64,000 bases of DNA from Calothrix sp. NIES-2100 (lineage in GTDB: Bacteria > Cyanobacteriota > Cyanobacteriia > Cyanobacteriales > Nostocaceae), in assembly GCF_002368195.1 (NCBI RefSeq), contig NZ_AP018178.1:8824645-8888644 (forward strand), in the 5' to 3' direction. Both the position numbers and the translations under genes were made by a program. The first letter of the stretch is position 1. Each line of letters opens with the position of its first letter. The notes beneath the pieces are model-generated. The model ran no database searches. It saw only the letters and a program-made list of their open reading frames with translations, and was not told the origin of the DNA. This document shows, piece by piece, positions 18,154 through 26,062 of this stretch.

Positions 18154-18954
18154 TTAAGATTTTTCTGGAGTACCTAACATTTGTAAGATTTTTTCTACAC
18201 GATCTAAATCTCCCACCAAGCGGCGAATTGGATGCGGCCAGACTTTGACTAGGGTGGGGGTAGCAGTAACCTGATCGATTTCTGCTTGTTCGGGATTAGT
18301 TAAAACATCAACAACTTTGAGAGTATAGGGTTGGGCGAGCGATCGCTCTAATAATTCATGTAAATTATGTAAAATGCGTTCAGTAGCTGCACTATGTCCC
18401 GCTACAAACAAGCGCAGCACATAGGCTTGAGTTTTTAGTGGGATGTTTTGCGCCTTTGTCGGGACGCGATCGTAATCAAAGGCTGGTTCGACAAGATCTA
18501 ATTGCACAATTAAATCATGGTCTTCCCAAAGCTGGGGAAATGAAGAGCGATAAGTTGCCAATACCATGCGATCGCACAATCCCTCTGGCCAGGGTGCTGC
18601 TTGCCATACTAAATCCCCTGTGCCAAAAACGGCATTTAACACAGGCTGATGTCTTAATACTGCTGGATAGGCTTCAGCAAAGGTTCGCACTTGTTGTGTG
18701 CGCGGATCTAACCAATGATCGACAGTCGCAGTGTAACAAGGAACTAAAAAATGAGGCGGTTCTACTAAGTCTAATATTTCCTGTAAAGCAGCACACAAAT
18801 GCAAATGCCATCGACCTTGTTTACTAGGGTCGATGGTATAAATCAAATCTCCTCCGGGTGTAAATAGGGCAATCCCTTTAAATAGCTGGGGTTGAGATAG
18901 TTTGCCTGTATTCAACGTCGTTAAGGAAGTAGAGAACTTAACATTTGTGGGCAT
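18154..18954 (-). CDS. KaiB-domain protein with N-terminal extension
   Basis: This protein of about 266 residues (273 from the upstream ATG at 18975) ends in a thioredoxin-like KaiB domain (AYVLRLFVAG, LKVVDVLTNPEQAEIDQV, ATPTLVKVWPHPIRRLVGDL). The N-terminal 170 residues (FKGIALFTPGGDLIYTIDP, AYPAVLRHQPVLNAVFGTGD) are a separate domain I do not recognise. In KaiB this fold binds the KaiC ring; the extended versions in cyanobacteria are not clock KaiB and are poorly characterised. The first seven codons of the longest frame are made of CATGCCCAATGCCCC-type heptamers, so I prefer the third ATG (18954), where unique sequence begins. A decayed copy of the 3' half lies at 17331-17763. pilT is the next gene upstream on the same strand. 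Confidence 0.85.
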   Translation of the reverse strand: MPTNVKFSTSLTTLNTGKLSQPQLFKGIALFTPGGDLIYTIDPSKQGRWHLHLCAALQEILDLVEPPHFLVPCYTATVDHWLDPRTQQVRTFAEAYPAVLRHQPVLNAVFGTGDLVWQAAPWPEGLCDRMVLATYRSSFPQLWEDHDLIVQLDLVEPAFDYDRVPTKAQNIPLKTQAYVLRLFVAGHSAATERILHNLHELLERSLAQPYTLKVVDVLTNPEQAEIDQVTATPTLVKVWPHPIRRLVGDLDRVEKILQMLGTPEKS

Positions 18955-18987
18955 GGGGCATTGGGCATGGGTCATTAGTTAACAGTC

Positions 18988-19074
18988 TGTAGGGGCGGGT
19001 TTATTTAGATCATTGTTGATCCACGAGGATATCTGTGAACCCGCCCGTACAACAGTCAACAGTCAACAGTCAAC
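18988..19074. repeat. Palindromic element plus CAGTCAA array
   Basis: TGTAGGGGCGGGTT at 18988 pairs with AACCCGCCCGTACA at 19038-19051 (one mismatch), and three CAGTCAA heptamers follow (19053-19074). It separates pilT from the KaiB-like gene. Confidence 0.75.
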
Positions 19075-19117
19075 ACTGTTCTCTACCCCCCTGCCTCCTG
19101 CCATCTGCCTTCTTAAA

Positions 19118-20455
19118 TTAAACTCTGCCTCGGAGGAATTGCGCCATTTCGTTAGGAGTTGGTGACATTTCCAAGGCTGTTTCTTCAGTGATTCGCCCGT
19201 CTTGGTAGAGGTTATATAACGACTGATTCATCGTAATCATGCCGTCAAAGCTGGCTTGTTTCATCAGTTCGCTAATTTCATCATACTTACCGTCTTTAAT
19301 CCACTCCTTAATTGCCTCGGTGTTAATTAGGATATCGTGGAACGCAGCCCGCTTACCATCTGTTGTGCGGCACAAACCTTGGGCAATCACCGCCACTAGA
19401 GACTCAGAGATTGCCACCCGCATAGCATCTTGTTCTTCACCAGAGTAAAGATTCAGTATCCGCTCAATGGTTTTTACCGCACTATTAGTGTGCAGGGTTC
19501 CCATTACCAAGTGACCTGTCTGCGCAGCTTTTAAAGCAGTGTTGACTGTTTCTTTATCCCGCATTTCACCCACTAGAATCAAATCTGGGTCTTCCCGCAA
19601 AGCGGCTTTTAAGGCGTTATCAAATTTGCGGGTGTGCATTCCCACTTCCCGTTGTTTAATTAACGATTTTTGGCTTCTGTGAACAAATTCAATCGGGTCT
19701 TCGATGGTAATGATGTGCTTCGGCATTTCTTTGTTGATATAGTCAATCATTGCCGCCATCGTTGTAGACTTACCAGAACCAGTGGGTCCAGTTACCAAAA
19801 TTAAACCTTTGTGAACATGACAGATATCTCGAAAAATAGGAGGTAACCGCAACTGATCAATCGTTAAGATTTTTAACGGAATTAACCGCAAGACCATTGC
19901 AGAGCCTTTCAGCGAGTCAAAAATATTGATCCGCACACGAGCAAATTCATACTGGGTTGCGCCGTCAAATTCTAATTGTTCTTGAAACCGCTGAATCTCC
20001 CCTTCTGTTAATACCTCCCGCATCCAACTCATAAAAGTTTCTTTATCAGTTTCGGGATAATTCGTTGACTCAATTTCCCCTCGGTTCCGAAAGCGGGGTA
20101 CTTCACCTACACCCAGGTGAATGTCAGAAAATCCTTTATCGAAGGCTTCCTTGATTAGGTCTTCTAATGTCACACTTGAACTGCTATTTTGCTTCGCTGC
20201 AATATTAGGGATTGGTGGTGGAGTCCCTGGACGATGAGCCGCAGCTGGGTTAGCAGTTGGTAGGGGTGGCGGTGCAGCACTTATTCCTGGGGAATTTGAC
20301 AAATCCACTGTTTCCGTAGGCTGACGTTGTGTACTTAACGTTGGCAGTGGTGGTGGTGCTGGCGGTGCTGGCGGTGGTGGTGGCGCTGGTGGCGCTGGCG
20401 GTGCTGGACGTGTAACAGCAGAATTGGAACTTGGTGGACGCTGTAAGTCTGTCAT
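19118..20455 (-). CDS. pilT: Type IV pilus retraction ATPase PilT
   Basis: PilT powers pilus depolymerisation for twitching or phototactic motility and DNA uptake. The 445 residues start with an unusual Pro/Ala-rich tail of about 100 residues (runs of PAPPAPP), followed by the PilT core. The core has GFSDIHLGVGEVPRFR, Walker A GPTGSGKSTTMAAMI, the Asp box HIITIEDPIEFVH, Walker B LREDPDLILVGEMRD and the His box TGHLVMGTLHTNSA. The Pro-rich extension is much longer than in canonical PilT (about 345-370 aa). No pilB or pilC is adjacent. A second PilT type exists in many cyanobacteria, so which paralogue this is remains open. Confidence 0.92.
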   Translation of the reverse strand: MTDLQRPPSSNSAVTRPAPPAPPAPPPPPAPPAPPPLPTLSTQRQPTETVDLSNSPGISAAPPPLPTANPAAAHRPGTPPPIPNIAAKQNSSSSVTLEDLIKEAFDKGFSDIHLGVGEVPRFRNRGEIESTNYPETDKETFMSWMREVLTEGEIQRFQEQLEFDGATQYEFARVRINIFDSLKGSAMVLRLIPLKILTIDQLRLPPIFRDICHVHKGLILVTGPTGSGKSTTMAAMIDYINKEMPKHIITIEDPIEFVHRSQKSLIKQREVGMHTRKFDNALKAALREDPDLILVGEMRDKETVNTALKAAQTGHLVMGTLHTNSAVKTIERILNLYSGEEQDAMRVAISESLVAVIAQGLCRTTDGKRAAFHDILINTEAIKEWIKDGKYDEISELMKQASFDGMITMNQSLYNLYQDGRITEETALEMSPTPNEMAQFLRGRV

Positions 20456-21172
20456 AAATCTTTACAATGAAACCAACAAACAATAAATTAGAAACAAGTT
20501 ATTTGTGAATGCTCTAAGGGCGCTTAAAGCTAGAGTAGTCGGTGTCTAGTAGCTAATCAGGTGAAAGCAACAGTCAGTTAATTTTTGTGCCTGTTATTAG
20601 TATTTTTTTTTACTAGTTTGCTATCATCAATGATTCCCAGTATTTTTCTGGACTCTATACCAACCTGTTTAACACACTAAAACCAGTCATCAACACTGGT
20701 AAATATACTAATAAATATAAGTAATATTAAATACAAGTTTTTAATAATAAATTATTTACGCTGTCTAAATGAGAAATTTCATCCCAGGTTTAGACAAAAG
20801 TTGATAGCAATTAACAGCACAAAACATTAGCAGATATTTTATTCAGACACATCTCGTGAATTATGAGAACCTCAGTCTGTTAATATAAGAAATGTTAAGC
20901 GCGATCGCACTAAGGGGGCGATAACGCACCTTTAAAGCCGAGTTAGTTTAGCTTCTATACCTCCAGATAGATGCTGATATCAAGGTTTTTCCCTATATAT
21001 AAACTCGAATTTACATTCATAATTACAAAAAATTAACTGTAAAGTTTAGTAAATAAATGCTCATCTGGTGAATAGGTTTTTATATACTTAACTTCTAATT
21101 AAAGAATTCAGTTAACTCGCTAACCGAGAAAACTGAAGTTAAATTGTTGTTGTGTATTTGGGAGGAAAAGTC
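20456..21172. other. 717-bp spacer between divergent pilT and a membrane gene
   Basis: AT-rich and without a credible open frame. It has one HIP1-like site near 20900 and no tandem array. It should contain the divergent promoters for pilT and for the gene at 21173, but I can assign no specific element. A small RNA here cannot be excluded by reading. Confidence 0.4.
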
Positions 21173-21547
21173 ATGGTTGCGGCTGATAGCTCTAATCTCG
21201 GAAAGACCTACTCCTTGTTAATGATCAAAAGCTTTTTGATCTGGACTTTCACATTGGCAGTATGTTTGTTGGTTGTCGGTTTTCCATTAGTGGTTTTGAT
21301 GGCTACGGTCGGGTGTCTGTTGTCGATTGTGTTGCAATCTGTAATGCCTGTTAGTGCAGTTTTGTTAGTAGCAGGCGGTTTGATTTTGTTTAATGTCATG
21401 GCAGTTGTATTAGCTGCTGGAGTACTAACTGCTAAGGGAGTACATCCAAAACAAATCAAATGGTTAAGCTGGCTGCATGGAGAAGCAGAACAATTGCAAA
21501 CTACAGTTTACGCTGCTTGCCCATTAACTTGCGACATCAAAATGTAA
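21173..21547 (+). CDS. Membrane protein of unknown function
   Basis: The start is fixed by a strong ribosome binding site (GGGAGGAAAAGTC before ATG), giving 124 residues. Two or three hydrophobic segments (FLIWTFTLAVCLLVVGFPLV, MATVGCLLSIVLQSVMP, VSAVLLVAGGLILFNVMAVV) are followed by a soluble tail (HPKQIKWLSWLHGEAEQLQ). I do not recognise the family. It is a single-gene unit closed by a good terminator. The convergent neighbour is the anti-sigma gene. Confidence 0.7.
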   Translation: MVAADSSNLGKTYSLLMIKSFLIWTFTLAVCLLVVGFPLVVLMATVGCLLSIVLQSVMPVSAVLLVAGGLILFNVMAVVLAAGVLTAKGVHPKQIKWLSWLHGEAEQLQTTVYAACPLTCDIKM

Positions 21548-21575
21548 TTGCTAAATTCGACAAACAGTACATCTG

Positions 21576-21596
21576 CCCGGTTCAGCCGGGTTTTTT
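21576..21596 (+). terminator. Rho-independent terminator
   Basis: CCCGGT/GCCGGG stem with a 3-nt loop followed directly by six T, 28 bases after the stop of the membrane protein gene. Confidence 0.9.
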
Positions 21597-21756
21597 CATG
21601 TTTATTTGTCAAAGGTAATTGCTAGAAGATAACTCACATCAAGTCCGGCTCATTATTTATAATTCCCGAATCTATGCAGAAAACCCAAAAACTCTGCCCC
21701 CCTGCTGCCTTAATGATAAGTCTTTAAACGGACACGATATCACACCGTAGCCGATG

Positions 21757-22530
21757 TTAAAGTTTGCTGTCATCACCAAAGGTAAAAGCACTCTTCATCA
21801 TCACCTGTCCTAGTGGATACCGATAATCAGTGGATGTCTCCAGCGTCACAAACATTTCTGATACCGGAGCATCATAGAAATCAGCAGGCATCGCAAATTT
21901 TTCGACAATCTTACCCTGTGTAATGGCACGAAGCTGTCCGCACGGGATTTTTTCGCCCTCAACAACTGCCCAAATTCGGTAAACATTTCCAACAGGCGCA
22001 GGGGGAAGATTTTGAATCGCAATGACACCTGTTTGCTGTTCCAGATTCAGCACAAAACTACCAGAGGCAGTTTTTGCTAAATTCACACCCCTCAGAGGAA
22101 ACAGGCGGGTTGCTTTTTGTTGCAGCAGTGTCTGGAGATTATCAGCTATCTGCAATTCTCTACGCAAGTGATAGTTATCTATTCCCAAATACAAAATTAA
22201 TAGTGCCGCGACACTGCCGATGATTTTGCGCCAGGAGAGACTATAGGGAAAAGCGCGGACTGGACGACGCTGGGACGCGAAGAGATTTTCAGTCTCTACG
22301 TCCTTTAAATTGCTGAGGATAGCTGCACGCAAATGCGGTGGCGGCTCAACAGCATTTAAACCATAAAGCACTTCATCTAATACTTGCTGTAACTGCTCTA
22401 CTTCCACCACCAACTCAGGATTTTCTGCGAGCATCTGCTGAAACTCAAGAGCTTCCTCAGGAGCCAGTTCACCCAAGACATAGCCTGCTGCTAACTGTTG
22501 TACATATTGAGAATTTTCTGGTGCAGTCAT
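21757..22530 (-). CDS. Anti-sigma factor, RskA-type
   Basis: This 257-residue membrane protein has a cytosolic N-terminal helical part (AAGYVLGELAPEEALEFQQM, the anti-sigma start motif without a zinc-binding HxxxCxxC). One membrane helix follows (about 102-118, IIGSVAALLILYLGIDN). The extracytoplasmic RskA domain (about 140-255) includes GVIAIQNLPPAPVGNVYRIW and PVSEMFVTLE. It should bind and hold the ECF sigma factor encoded just upstream (6-bp gap), releasing it on an envelope signal. The divergent exported-protein genes at 23.6-25.7 kb are plausible targets, by inference from position. Confidence 0.9.
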   Translation of the reverse strand: MTAPENSQYVQQLAAGYVLGELAPEEALEFQQMLAENPELVVEVEQLQQVLDEVLYGLNAVEPPPHLRAAILSNLKDVETENLFASQRRPVRAFPYSLSWRKIIGSVAALLILYLGIDNYHLRRELQIADNLQTLLQQKATRLFPLRGVNLAKTASGSFVLNLEQQTGVIAIQNLPPAPVGNVYRIWAVVEGEKIPCGQLRAITQGKIVEKFAMPADFYDAPVSEMFVTLETSTDYRYPLGQVMMKSAFTFGDDSKL

Positions 22531-22536
22531 AAGTAA

Positions 22537-23151
22537 CTAATCAATAGCATCAAGTAATATTTGTTTTAGCTTCAGCAGTCCTTGGCGCGTCCAAGTTTTC
22601 ACAGTTCCTAATGGTACGTCTAGTTGTTGAGCAATCTTCGACTGGCTAAGTTCAGCATCATAAGCCATTTCTATAACCTGACGTTGGTTGTCTGGCAGTT
22701 GGGTAAGGGCAGAGCGAACGGCAAGAGAGCGTTCTGTTAACGAAGCTTGCTCAACCGGAGTTGGAGAAAGGGTTTCGGCGGTGACTGTTTGCCCAAAGCG
22801 TTGCAAGAGATTGAGAATGCGACTGCGAGAGCGGATTTTATCTATTGCCCTTGAGCGCGTCATCGCTATCAAATAACGCAGGAAATGACTATGGTTGGGA
22901 TTGATAGTCGCATTGCACCACAAAGCCAGAAAAATCTCCTGCGTTAAATCTTCCGCTTCCTGCGGGTTTTGCAATACTTTCAGTGCAATTCCGTAGACGA
23001 CCTGACCGTAACGGTCATAGAGAATACCTAATGCCCCAGGCTGTTTTGCTTTCACGGCGTGGAGCAAATCTGTATCTGTCTGATGTAAGGGAGAATGTGA
23101 CTCCATGCTGGGGTGTGAATATACCTGGGTGGATGTCAGGTTATATACCAT
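22537..23151 (-). CDS. ECF-type RNA polymerase sigma factor
   Basis: A sigma-70 family group 4 factor of up to 204 residues. Region 2 contains ILYDRYGQVVYGIALKVL, AEDLTQEIFLALW and FLRYLIAMTRSRAIDKIR. Region 4 contains LTQLPDNQRQVIEMAYDAEL and SQSKIAQQLDVPLGTVKTW. It is followed after 6 bp by its RskA-like anti-sigma gene, the usual SigK/RskA arrangement. The start is uncertain: residues 1-15 are atypical, and Met16 (MESHSPLHQTD, 23106) is a likely true start. Such pairs normally control their own operon. Confidence 0.92.
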   Translation of the reverse strand: MVYNLTSTQVYSHPSMESHSPLHQTDTDLLHAVKAKQPGALGILYDRYGQVVYGIALKVLQNPQEAEDLTQEIFLALWCNATINPNHSHFLRYLIAMTRSRAIDKIRSRSRILNLLQRFGQTVTAETLSPTPVEQASLTERSLAVRSALTQLPDNQRQVIEMAYDAELSQSKIAQQLDVPLGTVKTWTRQGLLKLKQILLDAID

Positions 23152-23589
23152 TTGGTTGGCAATGGTAGAGGTTTTACTTCTATTTCTATAACGATTGACG
23201 GAGGCAATTGGATTTTAGATTTTGCGTTCGCGTAGCGTGTCGCAGACAAAAGTTGCGTGCGGGGGTTCCCCCGTTGAGCAAACTTTTCAAGACGGATTTT
23301 AGATTTTAGATTGAGGTTAAATCCAAATTCTCATCTCGTTCGTTATAGCAATAGAAGCGAACACTAATCCAAACAATTATAGATTTCGGTAATGTTTGAT
23401 TGTAGAGATATGATGCCCTTCACAGTGTGTGAGTCTCTCTAGAAGAGAATCCGCACACGCTATTTAATTATAGCTCTCGAAAACAGCCTTTTTTACTCAC
23501 ACATCACCCACATGAAAACAAGTTGGGTAGGTTTTCTCTTACCTGCTTTCATTGCTTTATGCCAACAACTCGATTAACGAGGTAGAACT
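23152..23589. promoter_or_regulatory. Divergent regulatory spacer between sigma gene and exported-protein genes
   Basis: It contains a palindrome CGGGGGTTCCCCCG (23260-23273), a dispersed-repeat word GCGTTCGCGTAGCGTGTCGC, and an imperfect palindrome around TCTCTCTAGAAGAGA (about 23434) flanked by GTGTG/CACAC. The last lies about 150 bp before the first exported-protein gene and could be a regulator site. No consensus sigma promoter can be asserted by eye. Confidence 0.35.
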
Positions 23590-23943
23590 ATGCAACGTTA
23601 TATTCTCCCAATTGTATCAGCTTTATTAATATCTCCTGTACTAGCAACTACTGCTCAAGCACAAACCCCAATCACATATAATTCAGTCGTGGCAAACAGT
23701 GCCAAAGCCAGTCAAATTAATCCTTTCAATCTGGCTTTTATGGCTGAACGCGGCTATTTAGAAAATGTAGGTATCACAAGTGGGAATGATTTGTTGAACG
23801 CGCATCAGTCGGGAATGCTAACAGCTAAAGATATTGTTCAAGGTGCGGTGAAGGCAAAGCTACTACCAGAGCAAACTCTATCAGACAAAGGATATTTAAA
23901 CGCACTCGAAGCACAACTACAAGCCTTAGAAGAAGAAGATTAG
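23590..23943 (+). CDS. Small secreted protein, unknown
   Basis: This 117-residue protein has a clear Sec signal peptide (MQRYILPIVSALLISPVLAT, cleavage about AQA-QT). The mature domain is helical and acidic (AFMAERGYLENVGITSGNDL, NALEAQLQALEEED). Many cyanobacterial exported proteins share this kind of helical layout, but I cannot name a family. It is the first gene of a four-gene plus-strand run that starts opposite the sigma/anti-sigma pair. Four bases after its stop comes a TTG, with an ATG ten bases after the stop. Confidence 0.7.
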   Translation: MQRYILPIVSALLISPVLATTAQAQTPITYNSVVANSAKASQINPFNLAFMAERGYLENVGITSGNDLLNAHQSGMLTAKDIVQGAVKAKLLPEQTLSDKGYLNALEAQLQALEEED

Positions 23944-23953
23944 GAATTTGATA

Positions 23954-24244
23954 ATGAGATTAGCCTTCCGCAAATATCACCGACTGATTGCACTTACAGT
24001 CTGCTTACCACTAATTATCACCGCAGTTACAGGTATTGCCATGACAGTTGCGGATGAATGGTTGCACCAAGCCACATTAGTCGGATTTCTCCTCAAAATT
24101 CATACGTTCCAATTTTTGGGATTGTCAGCAATTTTACCTGTATTCAACGGATTAGGATTGCTGAGTTTAATTGCCACCGGACTAAATATGATGGGTCTAT
24201 TTTCTCAAAGGCGCAAATCAGAACAAGTAAAAACTAAAAACTAA
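23954..24244 (+). CDS. Small PepSY-TM-like membrane protein
   Basis: About 96 residues from ATG 23954. The N-terminal KYHRLIALTVCLPLIITAV TG resembles the first helix of PepSY-associated membrane proteins, where a His near the helix start is conserved. A second hydrophobic stretch includes LSAILPVFNGLGLLSLIATG. It could handle heme or redox carriers as PepSY-TM proteins often do, but only the membrane topology is directly seen. The 10-bp gap to the previous gene implies an operon. Confidence 0.6.
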   Translation: MRLAFRKYHRLIALTVCLPLIITAVTGIAMTVADEWLHQATLVGFLLKIHTFQFLGLSAILPVFNGLGLLSLIATGLNMMGLFSQRRKSEQVKTKN

Positions 24245-24329
24245 AAATGCAACAAATCACCTCTTTTTATCTGTTGTATTTGTAGGTCGTCTGGTGCGAT
24301 TACTTAATAATTTTCGGGTCTATCGCTAT

Positions 24330-24725
24330 ATGAAATATATCTCTTACTTGCTTCAAGGACTTGCTTCTACAATTCTGGTAATTGTGTTTTCTTTATCATC
24401 CTGCACCCCCAACCGACAATCTGTAGCACCCACACCCCAACCACAGGAACTTGCCGCCAATCCCGCAAATCCTACCGTCAAAATTGTCAATTTCAAATAC
24501 CTACCAGAAAACCTCAAAATAGGTGCTGGTGAGACTGTGCAGTTCGTCAACCAAGATGAAGAACCACACACCATTACTGCCAAAGATGGCTCTTTTGATT
24601 CTAAGGGATTGGATAATACCCAAGTTTGGAAACACACCTTCACGCAACCAGGAACTTTCCCTTACTTGTGTTCGATTCATCCCTACATGCAAGGAACAAT
24701 TACTGTTAACACAAGTAAAAAGTAA
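24330..24725 (+). CDS. Plastocyanin/amicyanin-like cupredoxin lipoprotein
   Basis: A type-1 copper protein of 131 residues if started at ATG 24330; a GTG at 24294 is the alternative. A signal peptide ends at the lipobox LSSC (Cys25). The cupredoxin fold (about 48-128) shows all ligands: His80 (EEPHTITA), Cys114, His117 and Met120 in YLCSIHPYMQG. The loop between Cys and Met matches amicyanin-like proteins more than photosynthetic plastocyanin. It would be a membrane-tethered electron carrier on the periplasmic side. The adjacent Tat-exported phosphoesterase and PepSY-like protein suggest a small envelope redox operon. Confidence 0.88.
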   Translation: MKYISYLLQGLASTILVIVFSLSSCTPNRQSVAPTPQPQELAANPANPTVKIVNFKYLPENLKIGAGETVQFVNQDEEPHTITAKDGSFDSKGLDNTQVWKHTFTQPGTFPYLCSIHPYMQGTITVNTSKK

Positions 24726-24804
24726 AAAGGCACTCATAAAAGACCTCTTGCTTTTGACTTTTTACTTAAAGCAAAGCAACTTTCACATCAAATAGGAAAA
24801 CAAA

Positions 24805-25716
24805 ATGAAACGTAGAAAGTTTATTGAACACGTTGGTTGGACTGGTCTTGGTATTCTGTGGGTAGTGGGGGGAAATGGTTTACTTGAATCCTGTTCGGTC
24901 GGAGATTCGCAAGGTAAGAAATTAGCAAATTCTGCACCCTTATCATTTGTGCAAATCAGCGACACACATCTAGGTTTCAATAAGGAAGCCAACCCCCACG
25001 TTACTACCAGTCTGCAACAAACCATCAACGCTATAAACTCACTACCCACACCACCAGCATTCATTGTTCATACTGGAGACATCACGCACCTTTCCAAACC
25101 GGAAGAATTTGACACGGCAAAACAATTTCTTTCCCAATTGAAAGCACCACTGTTTACCCTTCCTGGCGAACATGACACCATCGGAGACAGGGGGAAAGCT
25201 TATGCAGAAGCATTCAGCCAAAAGGATAAAAAAGAAGGTTTGCAAATATGGGACTATAACGGCGTGCATTTGATTTCCCTGACCAATGTGCTGGAATTTG
25301 GGGAAACTGGTCAAGGGAAACTCGGTCAAGCCCAACTAGATTTACTAGAAAAAGACCTCGCAGCCCAGAAACAAGACACGCCAATAGTTATTTTTAGTCA
25401 CATTCCTTTGTATAATCTTTATCCTCAATGGGGTTGGGCAACTGTTGAATCAGGTAAAGTACTCTCGTTATTATCCCGCTTTTCTTCTGTTACCGTCCTC
25501 AGCGGTCATATTCATCAAGTAATTCAACATAGCGAAGGTAACATTCGATTTAGTACGGCTGCATCTATTGCTTATCCGTTACCTGCGCCAGGAAAAGCTG
25601 AAAAACCAGGCCCTGTCAAGTTACCAGAAAAGGATTTACTGGCTGTTTTGGGTTTCCGCACACTGGAATTTGTACCTGGTAATGATGTCAAAATTGACCA
25701 GCATTCTCTGGCTTAG
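24805..25716 (+). CDS. Tat-exported metallophosphoesterase
   Basis: This 303-residue calcineurin-like phosphoesterase carries a twin-arginine signal (KRRKFIEHVG then a hydrophobic stretch). Metal-site motifs are in order: ISDTH (Asp53, His55), HTGD (Asp92), PGEHD (His123), FSHIPLY and LSGHIHQ. The third motif has Glu where GNH normally has the metal-bridging Asn. The Tat signal implies folding, probably with metal, before export. It is the last gene of the run opposite the sigma/anti-sigma pair, 79 bp after the cupredoxin gene. The substrate is unknown. Confidence 0.88.
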   Translation: MKRRKFIEHVGWTGLGILWVVGGNGLLESCSVGDSQGKKLANSAPLSFVQISDTHLGFNKEANPHVTTSLQQTINAINSLPTPPAFIVHTGDITHLSKPEEFDTAKQFLSQLKAPLFTLPGEHDTIGDRGKAYAEAFSQKDKKEGLQIWDYNGVHLISLTNVLEFGETGQGKLGQAQLDLLEKDLAAQKQDTPIVIFSHIPLYNLYPQWGWATVESGKVLSLLSRFSSVTVLSGHIHQVIQHSEGNIRFSTAASIAYPLPAPGKAEKPGPVKLPEKDLLAVLGFRTLEFVPGNDVKIDQHSLA

Positions 25717-25849
25717 AGTCTCGATAGAATTGTATCCAATAGACATCAGCTAGTTAGGAGGTATTGACTAAGGTGTTAATTTTGTCGGAAATCAGCCGAA
25801 AATCTTTTATACGTCCAGGGTACATTTTATTGCGCTTCGCGAGTCATTT

Positions 25850-26062
25850 GTCATTTGTCAGTGGTCAGTGGCTCTATCCCTGCACCCTATGGGAAGCCGC
25901 AGGGAGTGCGTCTACACTACGAACTTAAAATAATATGCCAGTTGCGTAGGTTCTAATTTTCTTAATTGTCCTTTGTCGTAAGTGATTAACTCATCACTGT
26001 TGACTAATCACTATTGAATAACCATGATTGACTATTGACCAATGACCATTGACCATTGACTA
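25850..26062. repeat. Heptamer arrays before wecB
   Basis: Copies of TCATTTG and TCAGTGG near 25850-25872 and ATTGACC/ATTGACT/AATGACC heptamers in 26025-26062, running directly into the wecB start codon. The rest of 25717-26062 has no gene. Confidence 0.85.
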
